This document shows, piece after piece, positions 42,834 to 54,849 of a stretch of DNA of 64,000 nucleotides. Under the pieces are notes generated by a model, which was not told the origin of the DNA, ran no database searches, and saw nothing but the letters and a program-made list of their open reading frames with translations. Origin of the DNA: Bryum argenteum (Eukaryota > Streptophyta > Bryopsida > Bryales > Bryaceae); the NCBI GenBank assembly GCA_037043015.1, contig CM073323.1, positions 18,981,758 to 19,045,757 of the forward strand. Reading direction: 5' to 3'. A program made the position numbers and the translations under genes. How positions within the stretch are numbered: the first letter of the stretch is position 1; the number at the start of each line of letters is the position of its first letter.

Positions 42834-43690
42834 AGTCGTTCTACCAATACACCGTAAAGAAAGGATCAGTTTGAGTTTTTTTCACCTAAATTAAGAAAAA
42901 ACAATTGCAGGAAAACTTAGAGGTCATTAGACAAGGACTCAAGAAGGGATTTTAGTTCACTTGCAATCTTTATATGAAATTGAAATATGTACTTTTGAAG
43001 GCTTCTAAGTACATGCCACAAACGTATTGCTGTATTAGTGCGTGTATTTTTTAAAAAATCAAAGAAGTTCCATGTAACTCAATGACAGATAAATATATAA
43101 CAACTTCTGGCCTCCTGATTCTCAATGTAATAGGATCTTAGAGCTTTGCACATGAGTTAAAAATTAAAAAAGATAAAAATAAATCTGGCCTCCTGACTGA
43201 GGAAGTGATACATAATGGAATCTCCCGATGAGAAATGCATTAGAGAAGGAAACTCATTAAGAAACTCATTTGCGAACATCCAGACCCCAATCCCAGTCTC
43301 ATCAAGCTATTTGATAGGAGCTTAAAATGAATAAAGAACATCACTCAACAAGTAAGTTTTTATGTGCATTATGTCCAACTGGGTAAGAGACCTACAACTG
43401 AATGCGAAAAAACCATATTTGCCTGTCATCACATTCCCGGGATATTCCAAGTCAGAAGAGGTAAAATCTCGATAGAGTGATTTCATTTCTTTTGCGTGAA
43501 AATTCTTGTTGATTCATGGAAATATCGCCCACTCTTTTCGAAATAGATATAAGTGGAAAATAGAACACACTAGGGTTGTGGTAAAGCTGCAGTGACAAAA
43601 TGATGAGCCCTCCCCTATTCACCAGAAGTTGACAATGGTCTATCTACATTTTGAAGTTTGACAGTTGAGAGGGCCTCTGTCATGATACTT
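42834..43690. other. Intergenic, 3' flank of the F-box gene
   Basis: No repeats or coding region recognised. Confidence 0.4.
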
Positions 43691-44698
43691 CTAGCTGGTA
43701 TGCCTGGTGGTATTGATGCTGGGAACCAAAAGTTTGCCTGTGACACCGTACAAGTCGATGGAGTATTGGACTAGACGATCACGAACTTGAGGAAGTCGAA
43801 TGCAACCACCACACAAAAGAAACTGGAAATTGCCATTCAGGGTTTTCCTGACATAAAACTCACCCACCTTCCCGCATGCACGACAGGCATGCCTATAGTA
43901 CAGCGACCTCCACTGCCACACCCAAAATTTACACCAGTTGAGTCCATACTTCTCAGATTTCTAAACCCGAGCAGCTTTAGAACATAAAGAATGTAATACC
44001 AAGAGTATCCACGCAAGACAGGGTTCACTCATTGTGTATATGATGAACTAGCAACGAGCGTATATGTGAGACCACATGAAAATTAGTAATTACGCACCGG
44101 GAAAGCAGGGGTTGCTCCGCGGGGAAGGCGGGGCAGTGACCATCCCTTGCGGTGACACTCTAATTTAAATGCTGACTCACCCAATCTCGCCCATGATTTA
44201 CATACCTGCAAGCAGCCACAAGAATTTTTAGCGGTTTGTGTAGTATACACTTTCTCTGGTGAAAATCGCATTGCCATCAGTGAGGTATCTGTCATAATGA
44301 ATCTGGGATGTGAGTACACTTATTTAACTAAAAATTTGAATGAATGCAAACTTTCTGTAATATTGACTTGGCAAGATAAGAACAGTGACAAGAGAATCTA
44401 AGGAACAGGAAAGGGTACGCACACGAGCAGCTTGGAGTAGGGTAGCTGGAGGAAGTTTTTCAAGAATGCTCTGGAGTAAGTCTTCTTCCCCAAGTTCGGT
44501 AAGACGTTGCAGGACAGAGCGGCAGGTTGTAGAAGAAGCTCGTTTCTTAACAGAAGAGATAGTAGTAACATTGGCGCCACCATCTAACAAAGTAGGCCAC
44601 TGGTTTAGGTTGACAAGGAGGCTTGGGAACCAATTCGAGAGGCAGCGAGCCAGAAGTCCCGTCCCCAGCCGCAGACGCCTGAGGGATGCCCCCAGCAT
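43691..44698 (-). CDS. F-box protein with C-terminal zinc-ribbon-like motif
   Basis: Three exons on -: 44698-44423, 44205-44098 and 43960-43691, with GT-AG borders all in phase 0, giving 217 residues from the ATG at 44698. The F-box runs across the first intron (GEEDLLQSILEKLPPATLLQAAR | VCKSWARLGESAF). F-box proteins are the substrate receptors of SCF ubiquitin ligases, binding SKP1 through this motif. The C-terminal exon carries CRACGKVGEF ... LLCGGC, a CxxC...CxxC pair that probably binds zinc. The true start may be further upstream, because a basic ORF (44791-45627) on the same strand could be a 5' exon. The substrate cannot be inferred. Confidence 0.72.
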
Positions 44699-44790
44699 CA
44701 GACTGAAAATTACTGGAGCACACCAGATTCCTACCTCTGATAAAATTCTAGAGCATATCTGTAGTTAGTAGATTATTTCATATCTGCGGT

Positions 44791-45627
44791 TCAAGGATCC
44801 TCGGAGCCACGGTTCACAACAACACATTCCAAAGAGACCCATTCAAAGATCATACAATACGACTTTGACTCCCTAGTACCCAAACTCAGGTCATTTTGCA
44901 AGAAGATTCGTGTACCTTCACTTTGCGAGCAGGAACCCCTGCTTCGATCATGAAGCTTGGAGCTTCCTATACAAGGCGTTCCTTTATATAACCAGCAAAT
45001 CGGTTTCCTCTTCCGTTTCAATCTCGCTGTTCTTCTTCGACCAAATGCTGCTGGCCTGCCTGTCCGGCAGCTCAACAAAGACGCGGCTCGTTTCTCGAAA
45101 AGACGTGCACTCTTCCGTCGAATGTTGTAGCTCGCATTGGTCTTGCCCTCAGTGGTATCATCTGCAAATAGATACGAATCAACCTCTGGTCCAAGGGCAC
45201 TCGTGGGACTGAAATTCTGGAAGCGCATTGCATGAAATTTCAAGAAACTAAGGAATTTGCTACCTGGAGCTGTGTATAACGATTTTACTGAGACGAGCAC
45301 AGAGCGCTTGTTTCCTTTGGACCTGGTGCGTAACCAGTACTGCGGACCGCCGCGAGTGCATGATCGCAACAGAGACGCACGTTTATTGAACAGTCGGGCG
45401 CTCTGCCGAATGGCTGGTTGCGTCGTGTTTGGTCCGGACGCTGATGCTGCTGCATTGCCGGTGGCTGTGTTTGTCAAATCGGAAGCTCGGGTGCGAACAC
45501 CTTGATTGTCTTTCAAAATGTTGTACAGCGAATCCACGGACACTATAATTTTACCACCACTTCGGTGGCCGCTCCTTGCTCTCAACCAATATTTGGACGC
45601 CCCGACCTTCAGTCTCGGAGGGACCAT
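44791..45627 (-). CDS. Basic protein with two internal repeats, possible 5' part of the F-box gene
   Basis: An open frame of 278 codons. Two repeat pairs are visible: YWLRARSGHRSGGKIIVSVDSLY with YWLRTRSKGNKRSVLVSVKSLY, and RQSARLFNKRASLL with RKSARLFEKRAASLL. The spacing is about 95 residues. Arg/Lys-rich clusters (GRRRTARLKRKRK) suggest a nuclear location. No known domain is recognised. A donor-like AAG|GTACACG near its end could splice to the F-box exons 200 bp downstream, which would make it the N-terminus of that protein, but the phase could not be resolved. Coding status is supported by the repeated protein pattern. Confidence 0.5.
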   Translation of the reverse strand: MVPPRLKVGASKYWLRARSGHRSGGKIIVSVDSLYNILKDNQGVRTRASDLTNTATGNAAASASGPNTTQPAIRQSARLFNKRASLLRSCTRGGPQYWLRTRSKGNKRSVLVSVKSLYTAPGSKFLSFLKFHAMRFQNFSPTSALGPEVDSYLFADDTTEGKTNASYNIRRKSARLFEKRAASLLSCRTGRPAAFGRRRTARLKRKRKPICWLYKGTPCIGSSKLHDRSRGSCSQSEGTRIFLQNDLSLGTRESKSYCMIFEWVSLECVVVNRGSEDP

Positions 45628-48600
45628 CTCTGCTAGCGTAGGAAAGATGCAATAGAACCACTGACGTTGTCAATTGAGGTATTGCAGCCACTGGATGCAA
45701 CTGGATTCTGCTGAAGCCCCTTGCATGTTATCCTAATAAAAAATGCGTATAACCTCTTGCCATTACATTCTTACAAGAAGTCGCCAGCAAGCTCGGGAAA
45801 CTGAGCATTTGTTAATCCGTTGATGCCTTCGCTAGTGCTACTGTCCCTTGCTCTACTAGCAGCCTCTGCACATGCAATCGAGCATTCATTCAAGCGGTGC
45901 CTCAATTTTACCAATAAGAATAAATTCTTGGTTGCAAGCTGCAACACAATTTATCCATAGAAACCTTGTACACAATTGCGAAACACTTTACTTCGAGCTC
46001 CACTATAGCCCGCTGCCGATGTTCACGAAGCAACTTCAGTTTTTCAACACCAGTCGAAATTTTTGCATGTCGACGAGCAATGCACGATATTCAACCTTAT
46101 CATCTTCGCAGAATTAACTATGAGAAACTTGGATGAAATAGAAGCAGAAACACATCACAATATTCGTGTGCCATTTGAACTGCTTGTGTTTATGGCAGGT
46201 GCACGAAACTGGAAGTTCATGCAAAACCCTAGGCAACACTTTCCATTACCGAGCCTTAAAACCTGGATGTTTTGATGAAAACTCCTATCGATGTTATTGT
46301 AATTTTCATACGAGGACGTGGACTAGCTGAGAAAAGAAAAGAGAACGATTGGCACAACGACATTGAGGCTGGACACAAACGTACGTAGATAGCAGTTGCT
46401 GTGAGCCTTGAGACGCTTCATGTTCGGAGCTGATGATCTCAAATTATTTCCTACGCGATGAGAGTTCGCAATCGGTATCAAGGATCCTAAAATGGAGGTC
46501 ATGCACAAGGAGAGGCAGAAGTGATTGGTTTTCAGACATGGAAATGCCAGGGTCGCTTCCGTTTGTGGACGCGCCCTTTCTTCCAACGCTCTGTGGCAGC
46601 CAGAACGCTCCATCGATCAGAAGACGGTAACTTATGGCACGTCAAATATCGGCCAGCCAGCTAATTCTCTATGACGGTTACCTGTCAAGGCCGTTAGGGT
46701 GTGGCTTCAAGATCTGGACGCAGATTTGGCCAATATGGCCATAGTTCCCAGCCACTGTGGTCACATTGCGGTAATCAATCTCCTTGGCTGTTCTTGATTC
46801 AACTGGTTATCACTGTGTTTTCCATGCTCATTGTTGCGGCCTTGTCTGCGGCTACATTGCGTCCGTTCTTGTTTCGTGTCGTTTGTGCACTATGGTTGCT
46901 CCTGCTTTATCGCTGTTCTTGTCTAATTGTGGCTGCTCCGGCTTCTTTGATTCCTTATGCATTACAATGATTCTTGATTTGAAACCTGTGCAATTGGCCC
47001 CTACATTTTACAGAACAAGAACACTATGTAGTTACATTGATCAGTGGCGAGTGCTTCGCCGCCGCCGCAGATCCGGAGAACTACGCGGAAATCCTCCAGG
47101 TTTGCACAGTTCTGCGTATTTAAGATTGAGTTCTGAAATGGATGAGGCAACTTTTCGTTCCGAGTCCTGCAATTGTGGTGCTTGAGAAACCGTAAGTTAT
47201 TTGTTTCCTAGGGATTTTGTAGCTCTAGGATGACATGTGTCTAACGAAGGTGTGCATTGACAAGCTTGTAGCTCGAGTTTGACATGGGCCTGCAAGCTCT
47301 GCGTATAATCGCACGCTTGCCCCTTCTCAACCGAGTCTCCTTCTAACACTGAGTTGGTTGAACAGGTTCGCCGTAGAAATTGCTCTTGTGAAGTACGTGG
47401 ACGATGCTTTTCAAGGAGGCGAATGCTTAGTTTACTGCACTGGTGGAATGGATGTCGAAGTGAAATACAGCTCACCGTTGCTTAAATTTCAGCCCAAAAT
47501 ACTTTCGGTAAGCTGGTCAAGTATGCCATGTGGGAAGGACCATATGCTTCATGACATCTGCCTTTTTGTTACTTATCCTTTTCCATGTATCATTGCTTTA
47601 GTAGGGTTACTTCGTCTTTGTACATGTAGTAGACATTCTAAAGTAGAAAGGCTGTGTGAGCAGTATGTCGATGAATTAACAAGAATCTGTTTTTATTTCA
47701 TAGGGTGTCGGTTCGAGTTCCTGCAATTTATGGAAGGTGAGGATCTCATCATGTAACCTTGTGCTTACTTCTGTTTCTTTGCCCGCGTTGGCAGGATAGG
47801 ATGCAGAAATCAATATGAAGAGTTCAAATCAATAAGGCCCACCTCTCTGCTGCAGCTATCAGGTGAATGCTCATCGTTTTGAGGAGGGCAATGTGCAACT
47901 GCAAAGCAGCTATGAAGTCGACGACTCTGTCACGTTGCAGGTTTTTTATCTCTGCTTACTATCCTAAACGTCAGCTTACTGTGATATGAGTCTTCTTTCC
48001 TAGTGTTGTCATTTGGCAAGCAGTTTCTGTACAAGTAGTGGAGTTTTATGACGTGAAACCCGTTCTTATCTCTTACAAGAAGGGAAGGATGCTACCGCTG
48101 CCATTGTTTACGAGTTGAGGAGCTTGAATTGGTGTTACTGTTGAACCCGGAGGTAAATTGCTGAGAGCTTGTGTAATCTAGCTGCTGCTTGATTGAAATT
48201 GAGCATGTAGTGCTGCAGACTCTGGTCCTACTCCCCCACTTACATAATCTTCTCTTCTTTCAGGAGCAGTACTCGAATCTTTCCGACAGAGCGTTCAAGG
48301 TACAGAGCGCTACGACATGAGGAAAAGCAAGGACGTAGCACAATACTTGCAGTGCTTAAGTAAGAAGGTTGTCTCATGTGGAGTAAGGAATCAATGCTGA
48401 CATCATTCCTGGGACTGCCCTGCCTGTGACTCGCCCGCTTTTGCATGAGACAAGATACTGCAATTCGTGAGATATTAACAAATATGAGATAGCCATTGTA
48501 CATAGCCTACCTGTGAGCAAAAACTACTCGCAAGGAATTTCTTGGTGTTTTGATCGCTAATCAATTAGCAAGGTTTGGCCACTTGTTACCCTTCACCCAT

Positions 48601-49707
48601 CAGATTCTATGTAACTAGATGATGTTAATGTAGTTCTCTAGGACGTTAAGGACATAACTGACGAAGTACGGTGGCCTTCATATTAGTCTCTTCGTGAATT
48701 GGCTTCTGTACATTTCGTGATGCATGAAATATCACATCATCAGTGCTTGAAAATGTTCGACCCTTCTCGTAGATACAGATCTGGTGATCAATGTGTATGG
48801 AAAGACAACAGTCGATTGTGCATCAAACTCCTGTAGTGACGGCTTCTTAGTCCGATAAATTAGGTCGAGACTCCCATACCAAGTCGATTGTGCATAAAAT
48901 TCCTGTATTGTCCAATAAATTAGGTCGAGACTCCCATACCCGACCAGGTACCCATAACCAACCCATAGAGTATGCTAAATCCAAAGAACTTCCCTGCCAA
49001 GTAGCCATGCTATTTAGGTTCATGATTGTATTTCTATTAATTGATCAATACATTGGTTGGTTAAAAAGAAGAATGTATAAATATCTAAATTGTTAGTTTC
49101 TTCTTTATTGATTTTAGGTGGACATAAATATTCGTTGTGTATGAGTAACATTTTGGCTTCCGGTATTCATTATAATTTACATAAAAATCGGGGTTCCTCA
49201 CAACATTTATTTCTCTTTGAAGGAAAAGGCACCCTTCACTAATACACCTCCCCTTTTGGTGGGAATTCTCTTACATGGTTGGTTTAGGTACCTTATATTT
49301 GAGGAAGTAATGACTTGGAAGTGTATACAGAAGTTTTTCTTAAAGGTCAAAAATTGTTATAGTTTTGTGCTATAAGAAAAAAAGATCATAGCAATGCTTG
49401 ACTTTGTTTGAATGTACTCATCTTTCAACTATTGTGATTGGGAAACTATTGCGATGCATTACTTTGTTTGTTTGGGTACATCATTTCACTGTATTGCTTC
49501 AGTTTGTTTGTTTGACCAATCGTTTATATGGGAAGTTAATTCATCAAAAGTATATGGTTATAATATATGGTTCATAGGACATGGTTTGAAATATACTATC
49601 TATTTGTACCATTTGTAGTATATTGACTAATGCTTATGGTTTACAATGTAATTTATTTTAAAATATTTCTACTATTATTTTAAAAATATGTTACTTCTAA
49701 AATATGC
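45628..49707. other. Region without a recognised gene; weak exon-like pieces
   Basis: GC content is closer to that of genes until about 48.5 kb. Possible exon-like stretches are 47037-47099 (CFAAAADPENYAEILQ, followed by GTTTGC) and 47370-47500, after a CAG acceptor, but the frames do not join and no family is recognised. They may be remnants of a gene. 48880-49080 contains a duplicated block 'agtcgattgtgcat' (48810 and 48883). Beyond 49.1 kb it is AT-rich. Confidence 0.4.
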
Positions 49708-49918
49708 TACTCCATCCGTCCCAGAAAAACACAATGATTTGGTTCAAAGAAAAACACCATGATTTGGTTCAAACACCCGTCTCACAATAATACCAAGATT
49801 TGAAATTAATCCAGATCATCCAAACCATATTTGATTATATCAATGAGAAATCTCGACTACCAGAAAAATCAACCATTTTTAACAAACCACGATCTTTTTC
49901 TAGGACAGAGGGAATATA
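49708..49918 (+). repeat. Stowaway-like MITE
   Basis: The ends TACTCCATCCGTCCCAGAAA and, inverted, TATTCCCTCTGTCCTAGAAA match the Stowaway terminal consensus (CTCCCTCCGTYCC) and are flanked by TA. The 211-bp element repeats 'atgatttggttc' internally. Stowaways are moved by Tc1/mariner transposases; a dead relative lies at 58.7 kb. Confidence 0.75.
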
Positions 49919-50034
49919 GAGTGTAATAATGTGAAATTAAAAACACATAAATCCTTATACACAGCACCCAGAAAAATAAAAAAACCAGCGACTGATTTTG
50001 TTGATAGCCTCCTTCTCTAACTTATTTCCACTGT

Positions 50035-50345
50035 GGTAAGGTGTCCTATAATGGCGCAATTTTCAGCACAGAAATTCTACAGGAATGTTGCCAGTGCAAG
50101 CAATTTTTGTGCATGTGGAAAATTAGTAGAAAGCTAGAGCAAGTGGAATCATCATTTTTCGCCTCTTCTACAGTAAGTAATGAATTTTTAAAGATGGAAA
50201 TATAGGTGTTCCTAAAATGGTGCCCTAAAGTGACGCCCTATAATCTTTGTAGTGTGTACATAGTACTGTTGTATGGAGAAGCTATTATGTACGTGACAAT
50301 GAAGATTACTAGGGCTCCATTTTCGGCACTGCGCCATTTTTGGCT
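50035..50345 (+). repeat. Dispersed repeat, inverted partner of 52140-52440
   Basis: Blocks such as 'aaatggtgccctaaagtg' and 'aagattactagggctcc' recur inverted at 52140-52440 ('gagctctagtaatcttcac', 'ctagggcaccattttagg'). The pair encloses about 1.8 kb with the tRNA gene and three family B MITEs. Confidence 0.6.
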
Positions 50346-50474
50346 GCTCTACCATACCTGGTGTGAAGAGGAGAGGACGCCGTAATGAGCCTCGTTATTG
50401 TATAGAAAGGGTTCAGATGACGATTTGAACATCCAACCAAGGGTTCTGCTTCTTCATCTCGGACGGTTAACCAC

Positions 50475-50546
50475 GGAGGTATAGCTCAGTGGTAGAGCAA
50501 TCGGCTGCAGTCCGATAGGTCAGCGGTTCAACCCCGCTTGCCTCCT
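50475..50546 (+). tRNA. tRNA-Cys (GCA)
   Basis: A full cloverleaf: acceptor GGAGGTA/TGCCTCC (one G-T pair), D arm GCTC..GAGC, anticodon arm ATCGG-CTGCAGT-CCGAT with anticodon GCA, and T arm AGCGG-TTCAACC-CCGCT, 72 nt with discriminator T. A TTTT Pol III terminator follows at 50553. There is no intron. It resembles plant nuclear tRNA-Cys, including the A box TAGCTCAGTGG and B box GGTTCAACCC. Confidence 0.95.
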
Positions 50547-50730
50547 TAAAGGTTTTCGATTTTGAAGCCTTCATCGTTTTGGCGTCGACTACATACACAG
50601 GGATCGACGGGGAATCGAGCTTTCTATTTGTTCAAAAACAGGATCGAACGGGAATCGAGCTTTCTATCCGTTCGAAAACAGGCGCGTTTCACCGGGGCTC
50701 ATGTTTCTTATTGCGGTATTATCGACTCTT

Positions 50731-51069
50731 TTAACCCTTAAACGCCCAAGCAAGCCCGAGGGGCTTGATTCCAACGGAATCTTCCCTGTAGCTTTCATTG
50801 TACTCCACTTTTCACTTATATTTTGATGTCAAACTGGTCACCTTCTTATGATGCATTCACAAAGTGAAATTTTACAATTCAAATCACAATTTGTATGAAT
50901 GATTTTGTGCTTTGAAAGGATTGTGGTAGGTAGGTTGGGGTTGTACATAACCTTGTAGGAGGTTGCAAGCTCATCATTGATTGGTCTATTCATGATGCCC
51001 AAGTCCAAAAGATGTTGTGATCCAATTTTGGGCTGCCCGTTTTAGACCCCATGGGCGTTTAAGGGTTAA
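50731..51069 (-). repeat. Family B TTAA MITE, copy B2
   Basis: TTAACCCTTAAACGCCC at the left, GGGCGTTTAAGGGTTAA at the right, shortened to about 339 bp by an internal deletion relative to B1. Confidence 0.88.
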
Positions 51070-51219
51070 ATAGCCAGTCATGATTCCAAAGGAGGGCCAG
51101 AATCGGCGGCAGGTCTCGCGAATACTCGTTGAGTTTCCAACCGCCTCCTGAAGAATCTTCTGGCAGTAACACAAATTCAAAATGGAGATACACTCGGTAC
51201 ACTCGATCTGGTCACACTT

Positions 51220-51960
51220 TAACCCTCAACCCTTAACCCTTAAACGCCCAAGCAAGCCCGAGGGGCATGATTCCAACAGAATCTTCCCTGTAGCTCTCAC
51301 TGTACTCAACATTTCACTCATATTTTGATGTCAAACTGGTCACCTTCTTCTGATGCATTCAAAAAGTGAAATTTCACAATTCAAATCACAATTCGTATGA
51401 ATAATTTTGTGCTTTGAAAGGATTGTGGTAGGTAGCTTGGGGTTGTACATAACCTTGTAGGAGGTTGCAAGCTCATCATTGATTGGCCTATTCATGATGC
51501 CCAAGTTCAAAAAGTGCACTATTCATGATGCCCAAGTCCAACAGATGCTGTGATCCAATTTTGGGCTGCCCGTTTCAGACCCATGGGCGTTTAAGGGTTA
51601 AACGCCCAAGAGAGCCCGAGGGGCTGTTTTCCAACAGAATATGCTCTGTAGCTCTCACTGCAATGAACTTTTTACTTGTATTTTGATGTCAAATTGGTCA
51701 CCTTTTTGTGATTTATTCAAGAAGTGAAATTTTACAGTTTAAATCACAATTTGTATGAGTGATTTTGTGGTTTGAAAGGATTGTGGTAGGTAGGTTGGGG
51801 TTGTAGATAACCTTATAGGAGGTTGCAAGCTCATCATTGATTGGTTCATTCATGATGCCCAAGTTCAAAAAGTGCACTATTCATAATGCCCGAGTCCAAA
51901 AGATGTTGTGATCCAATTTTGGGCTGCCCGTTTCAGACCTCATGGGCGTTTAAGGGTTAA
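51220..51960 (-). repeat. Nested family B MITEs (B3 inside the end of B4)
   Basis: B3 (51233-51601, TTAA on both sides) lies at the TTAA of the CCCTTAAACGCCC terminus of B4. B4 resumes at 51602 with ACGCCCAAG and ends with GGGCGTTTAAGGGTTAA at 51960. Both have the same orientation, producing a head-to-tail array. Confidence 0.8.
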
Positions 51961-52139
51961 CCAACAACAAGTTTACGTAGCTTCAAAACGGAGTATTCTG
52001 GTCACACTAACCTTGTGATTATATGGAGTTTTGTGCTTTTCAATATAGACTGACGGAAGTGCTGCATGTTCAGTTGTGTACTCTTGAATCACCATCTTCA
52101 GAACCCTATTTAAATCTGTTTGAGCCACTTATAGTATAG

Positions 52140-52440
52140 TGACCTAAAATGGAGCAGGTCTCTTACAATGGAGCTCTAGTAATCTTCACTTAGAGGTATA
52201 TAATACTTCCTCATGCAATAGTATCATGTATTGAGTGTGTAGGGTGTCACTCTAGGGCACCATTTTAGGAACACCTATACTTCCAACTTCAAAAATTTAT
52301 GACTCATTGTAAAAGAGTCCAAAAATGATGATTTCACTTACACTAATCTAATTGTCCCCATATAGGGAAATTGCTTGCACAAATAATGCTCCTATAGATT
52401 TCCTGTGCTAAAAATTGCACCATAATTGGTGACCTTACTG
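52140..52440 (-). repeat. Dispersed repeat, inverted partner of 50035-50345
   Basis: See the partner: shared blocks in reverse order and orientation, with moderate divergence. Confidence 0.6.
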
Positions 52441-52559
52441 TAAATACCATATTCATTATAATGGGAAAATTGCATGATTTTGAGAAAATACGTTTCAGCT
52501 TAAATTGAGCTGAAATGTACTCATTGATTGGATACATTACTGAAATTGAACAAAACATC

Positions 52560-52745
52560 CAATCGTGAACATTTTCAAATGGTCATAATTTACTCAAATT
52601 TTGTCCAAATTGGGCATATAAGGTGTTTTTGACATATACAAAAAGAGTTGTTCCCAAAAAATACCTCATATGCCTAGTTTGGACAATATTTGAGTAAGTT
52701 ATGACCATTTGAAAATATCAATGATTGGTAACTTTGTACAGATGC
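52560..52745. repeat. Fold-back repeat, related to the 3.4 and 54.1 kb elements
   Basis: A stem-loop with 'ttttcaaatggtcataa'/'ttatgaccatttgaaaa' arms around a centre near 52645. The inner 'tttggacaaa..gaggtg' blocks resemble the other fold-back copies. Confidence 0.65.
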
Positions 52746-53540
52746 AGTGGGTATAATTGTAGTGATGTATCCACTCTGCGAGTACAATTTAGCTCGACTC
52801 AAAGCTAAACTGTCATTAAATTGGGAGGTTGGAAATCTTCCAAAAGTATCGAATATGGTGTTTATACTGCAAAGAATTGCCCAATAGACAATGTTTGAGG
52901 TGATTTCCATGAGTTACTATTCATAGAACAATGTTCATCAAATGACAAGAAAAAAGTTGTCAGAGTATATGGACTGAGGAGATGCTTGTCAGTAACAACT
53001 ACATTTGAGAATAATATATACCATCTAGAAAGAGTTCCGTTGTTCGCAACATATGTTCTACTTTGCGGAAACAAATCAAAGTAGGAAGACAAATTGTGTA
53101 ATCCGGTAATCATAATATCTCAGCTTATTTGTGTAAGAAAAGCAATCACAAAATGAAAATGAACTTAGGATTGAGTCGTACGATGAAGAATGATACAACC
53201 CATACGTTGATACGGTAATTAGTCCTATCTTACTTGCGTTATGTTTTGTGAGCATACCATTAAAGATTGGTCATAAGAACGTTCAGTTCCCACCACTCAA
53301 AAGGTTGGCGTCCTTATTCTAGTATTACTAGTTAAAAATGACAAAGGAAATGACAACAATTTGTTAAAGGGTGCATAGAGAAAGTGTCTCAATTGATAGA
53401 AGAACTTTGTGTTATTTGCGTCATGTCATTACCAACATCTTGTCATTTGTGTCAATCCATGATTCGATTGTAGCAGCCCACTTCTCACAAATGTTGTCAT
53501 TTTAGACATCAAAGTGACATCCTCTTATTTAAGACACTTC
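52746..53540. other. Intergenic, no gene recognised
   Basis: AT-rich. Two short ORFs on - (78 and 83 codons) overlap the fold-back and its flank and show no family features. Confidence 0.4.
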
Positions 53541-53910
53541 TTAACCCTTAAACGCCCTTGGGGTCTAAAACGGGCAGCCCAAAATTGGATCACAGCATCT
53601 TTTGGACTTGGGCATCATGAATAGTGCACTTTTTGAACTTGGGCATCATGAATGGACCAATCAATGATGAGCTTGCAACCTCCTACAAGGTTATGTACCA
53701 CCCCAACCTACCTACCACAATCCTTTCAAACCACAAAATCATTCATACAAATTGTGATTTGAATTGTGAAAATTCACTTTTTGAATGCATCAGAAGAAGG
53801 TGACCAGTTTGACATCAAAATATAAGTGAAACGTTGAGTACAATGAGAGCTACAGGGAAGATTCTGTTGGAATCAAGCCCCTCGGGCTTGCTCGGGCGTT
53901 TAAGGGTTAA
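53541..53910 (+). repeat. Family B TTAA MITE, copy B5
   Basis: TTAA at 53541-53544 and 53907-53910, 13-bp terminal repeats CCCTTAAACGCCC/GGGCGTTTAAGGG, 370 bp. Confidence 0.9.
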
Positions 53911-54066
53911 GAAGGAAGGAAGGAAAAAAGGAAAAAAGAAAAAAGGGTGAATTCCTACTAATGTATAGTGGGTGCTCCAAATCTGATGGCTTGCGCCTGA
54001 TTGGTTTCTGGCCATGTTGTAGATATGAGTTTTGGAAATGTTGCCATAAATGAGAAGTACAAAAAT

Positions 54067-54403
54067 CTGATATTTAACTAATTATGGACAAATTCATAGT
54101 CCAGAAATAATGTCGGCTGTCCGCCGATATAACCTTGAGACTTCATCCGTAATCTTTGAAAGGTCATAACTCAGTCAATTTTTGTCCAAATGAAACATAT
54201 GAGGTGTTTTTTGATATCTACAGAAAATGTAGATGTCAAAAAACACCTCATATGTTTCATTTGGACAAAAATTGAGTGAGTTGTGACCTTTTGAAAGTCT
54301 CAGATATGGGGATGTGTCGGCTGGCCGCCGATAAAACCAAGGTTCTTCAATAGTTGCAAAAGTCCATAAGTTCGAAATAAGTCCATAATTAGTTAAATAT
54401 CAG
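54067..54403. repeat. Fold-back element, copy 2
   Basis: Outer inverted repeats CTGATATTTAACTAATTATG at the left and its complement at the right, then long arms with GTCGGCTGTCCGCCGATA/ATCGGCGGCCAGCCGAC and the inner 'atgaggtgttttttg' hairpin. About 337 bp, no ORF. It is the same family as 3418-3736. Confidence 0.8.
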
Positions 54404-54480
54404 TTAAAATGTCTTTAAATACAAATTTTGCTCTTAGTAACTTTTGCATACAATTTCCAAATCACACATTTTTTGGTGCA

Positions 54481-54849
54481 TTAACCCTTAAACGCCCATG
54501 GGGTTTGAAACGGGCAGCTCAAAATTGGATCACAACATCTTTTGGACTTGGGCATCATGAATAGTGCACTTTTTGAACTTGGGCATCATGAATAGACCAA
54601 TCGATGATGAGCTTGCAACCTCCTACAAGGTTATGTACAACCCAACCTACCTACCACAATCCTTTCAAAGCACAAAATCACTCATACAAATTGTCATTTG
54701 AATTGTAAAAATTCACGTTTTGAATGCATCATAAGAAGGTGACGAGTTTGACATCAAAATATAAGTGAAAAGTTGAGTACAGTGAGAGTTACGGAGGAGA
54801 TTCTGTTGGAATCAAGCCCGAGGGGCTTGCTTGGGCGTTTAAGGGTTAA
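54481..54849 (+). repeat. Family B TTAA MITE, copy B6
   Basis: TTAA on both sides, termini as in B5, 369 bp. Confidence 0.9.

Noticed and set aside
46701-47756. Candidate gene made of ORFs at 46784-47185 and 47358-47756
   Set aside because: No splice arrangement keeps one frame and no family motif is seen; kept only as weak exon-like pieces.
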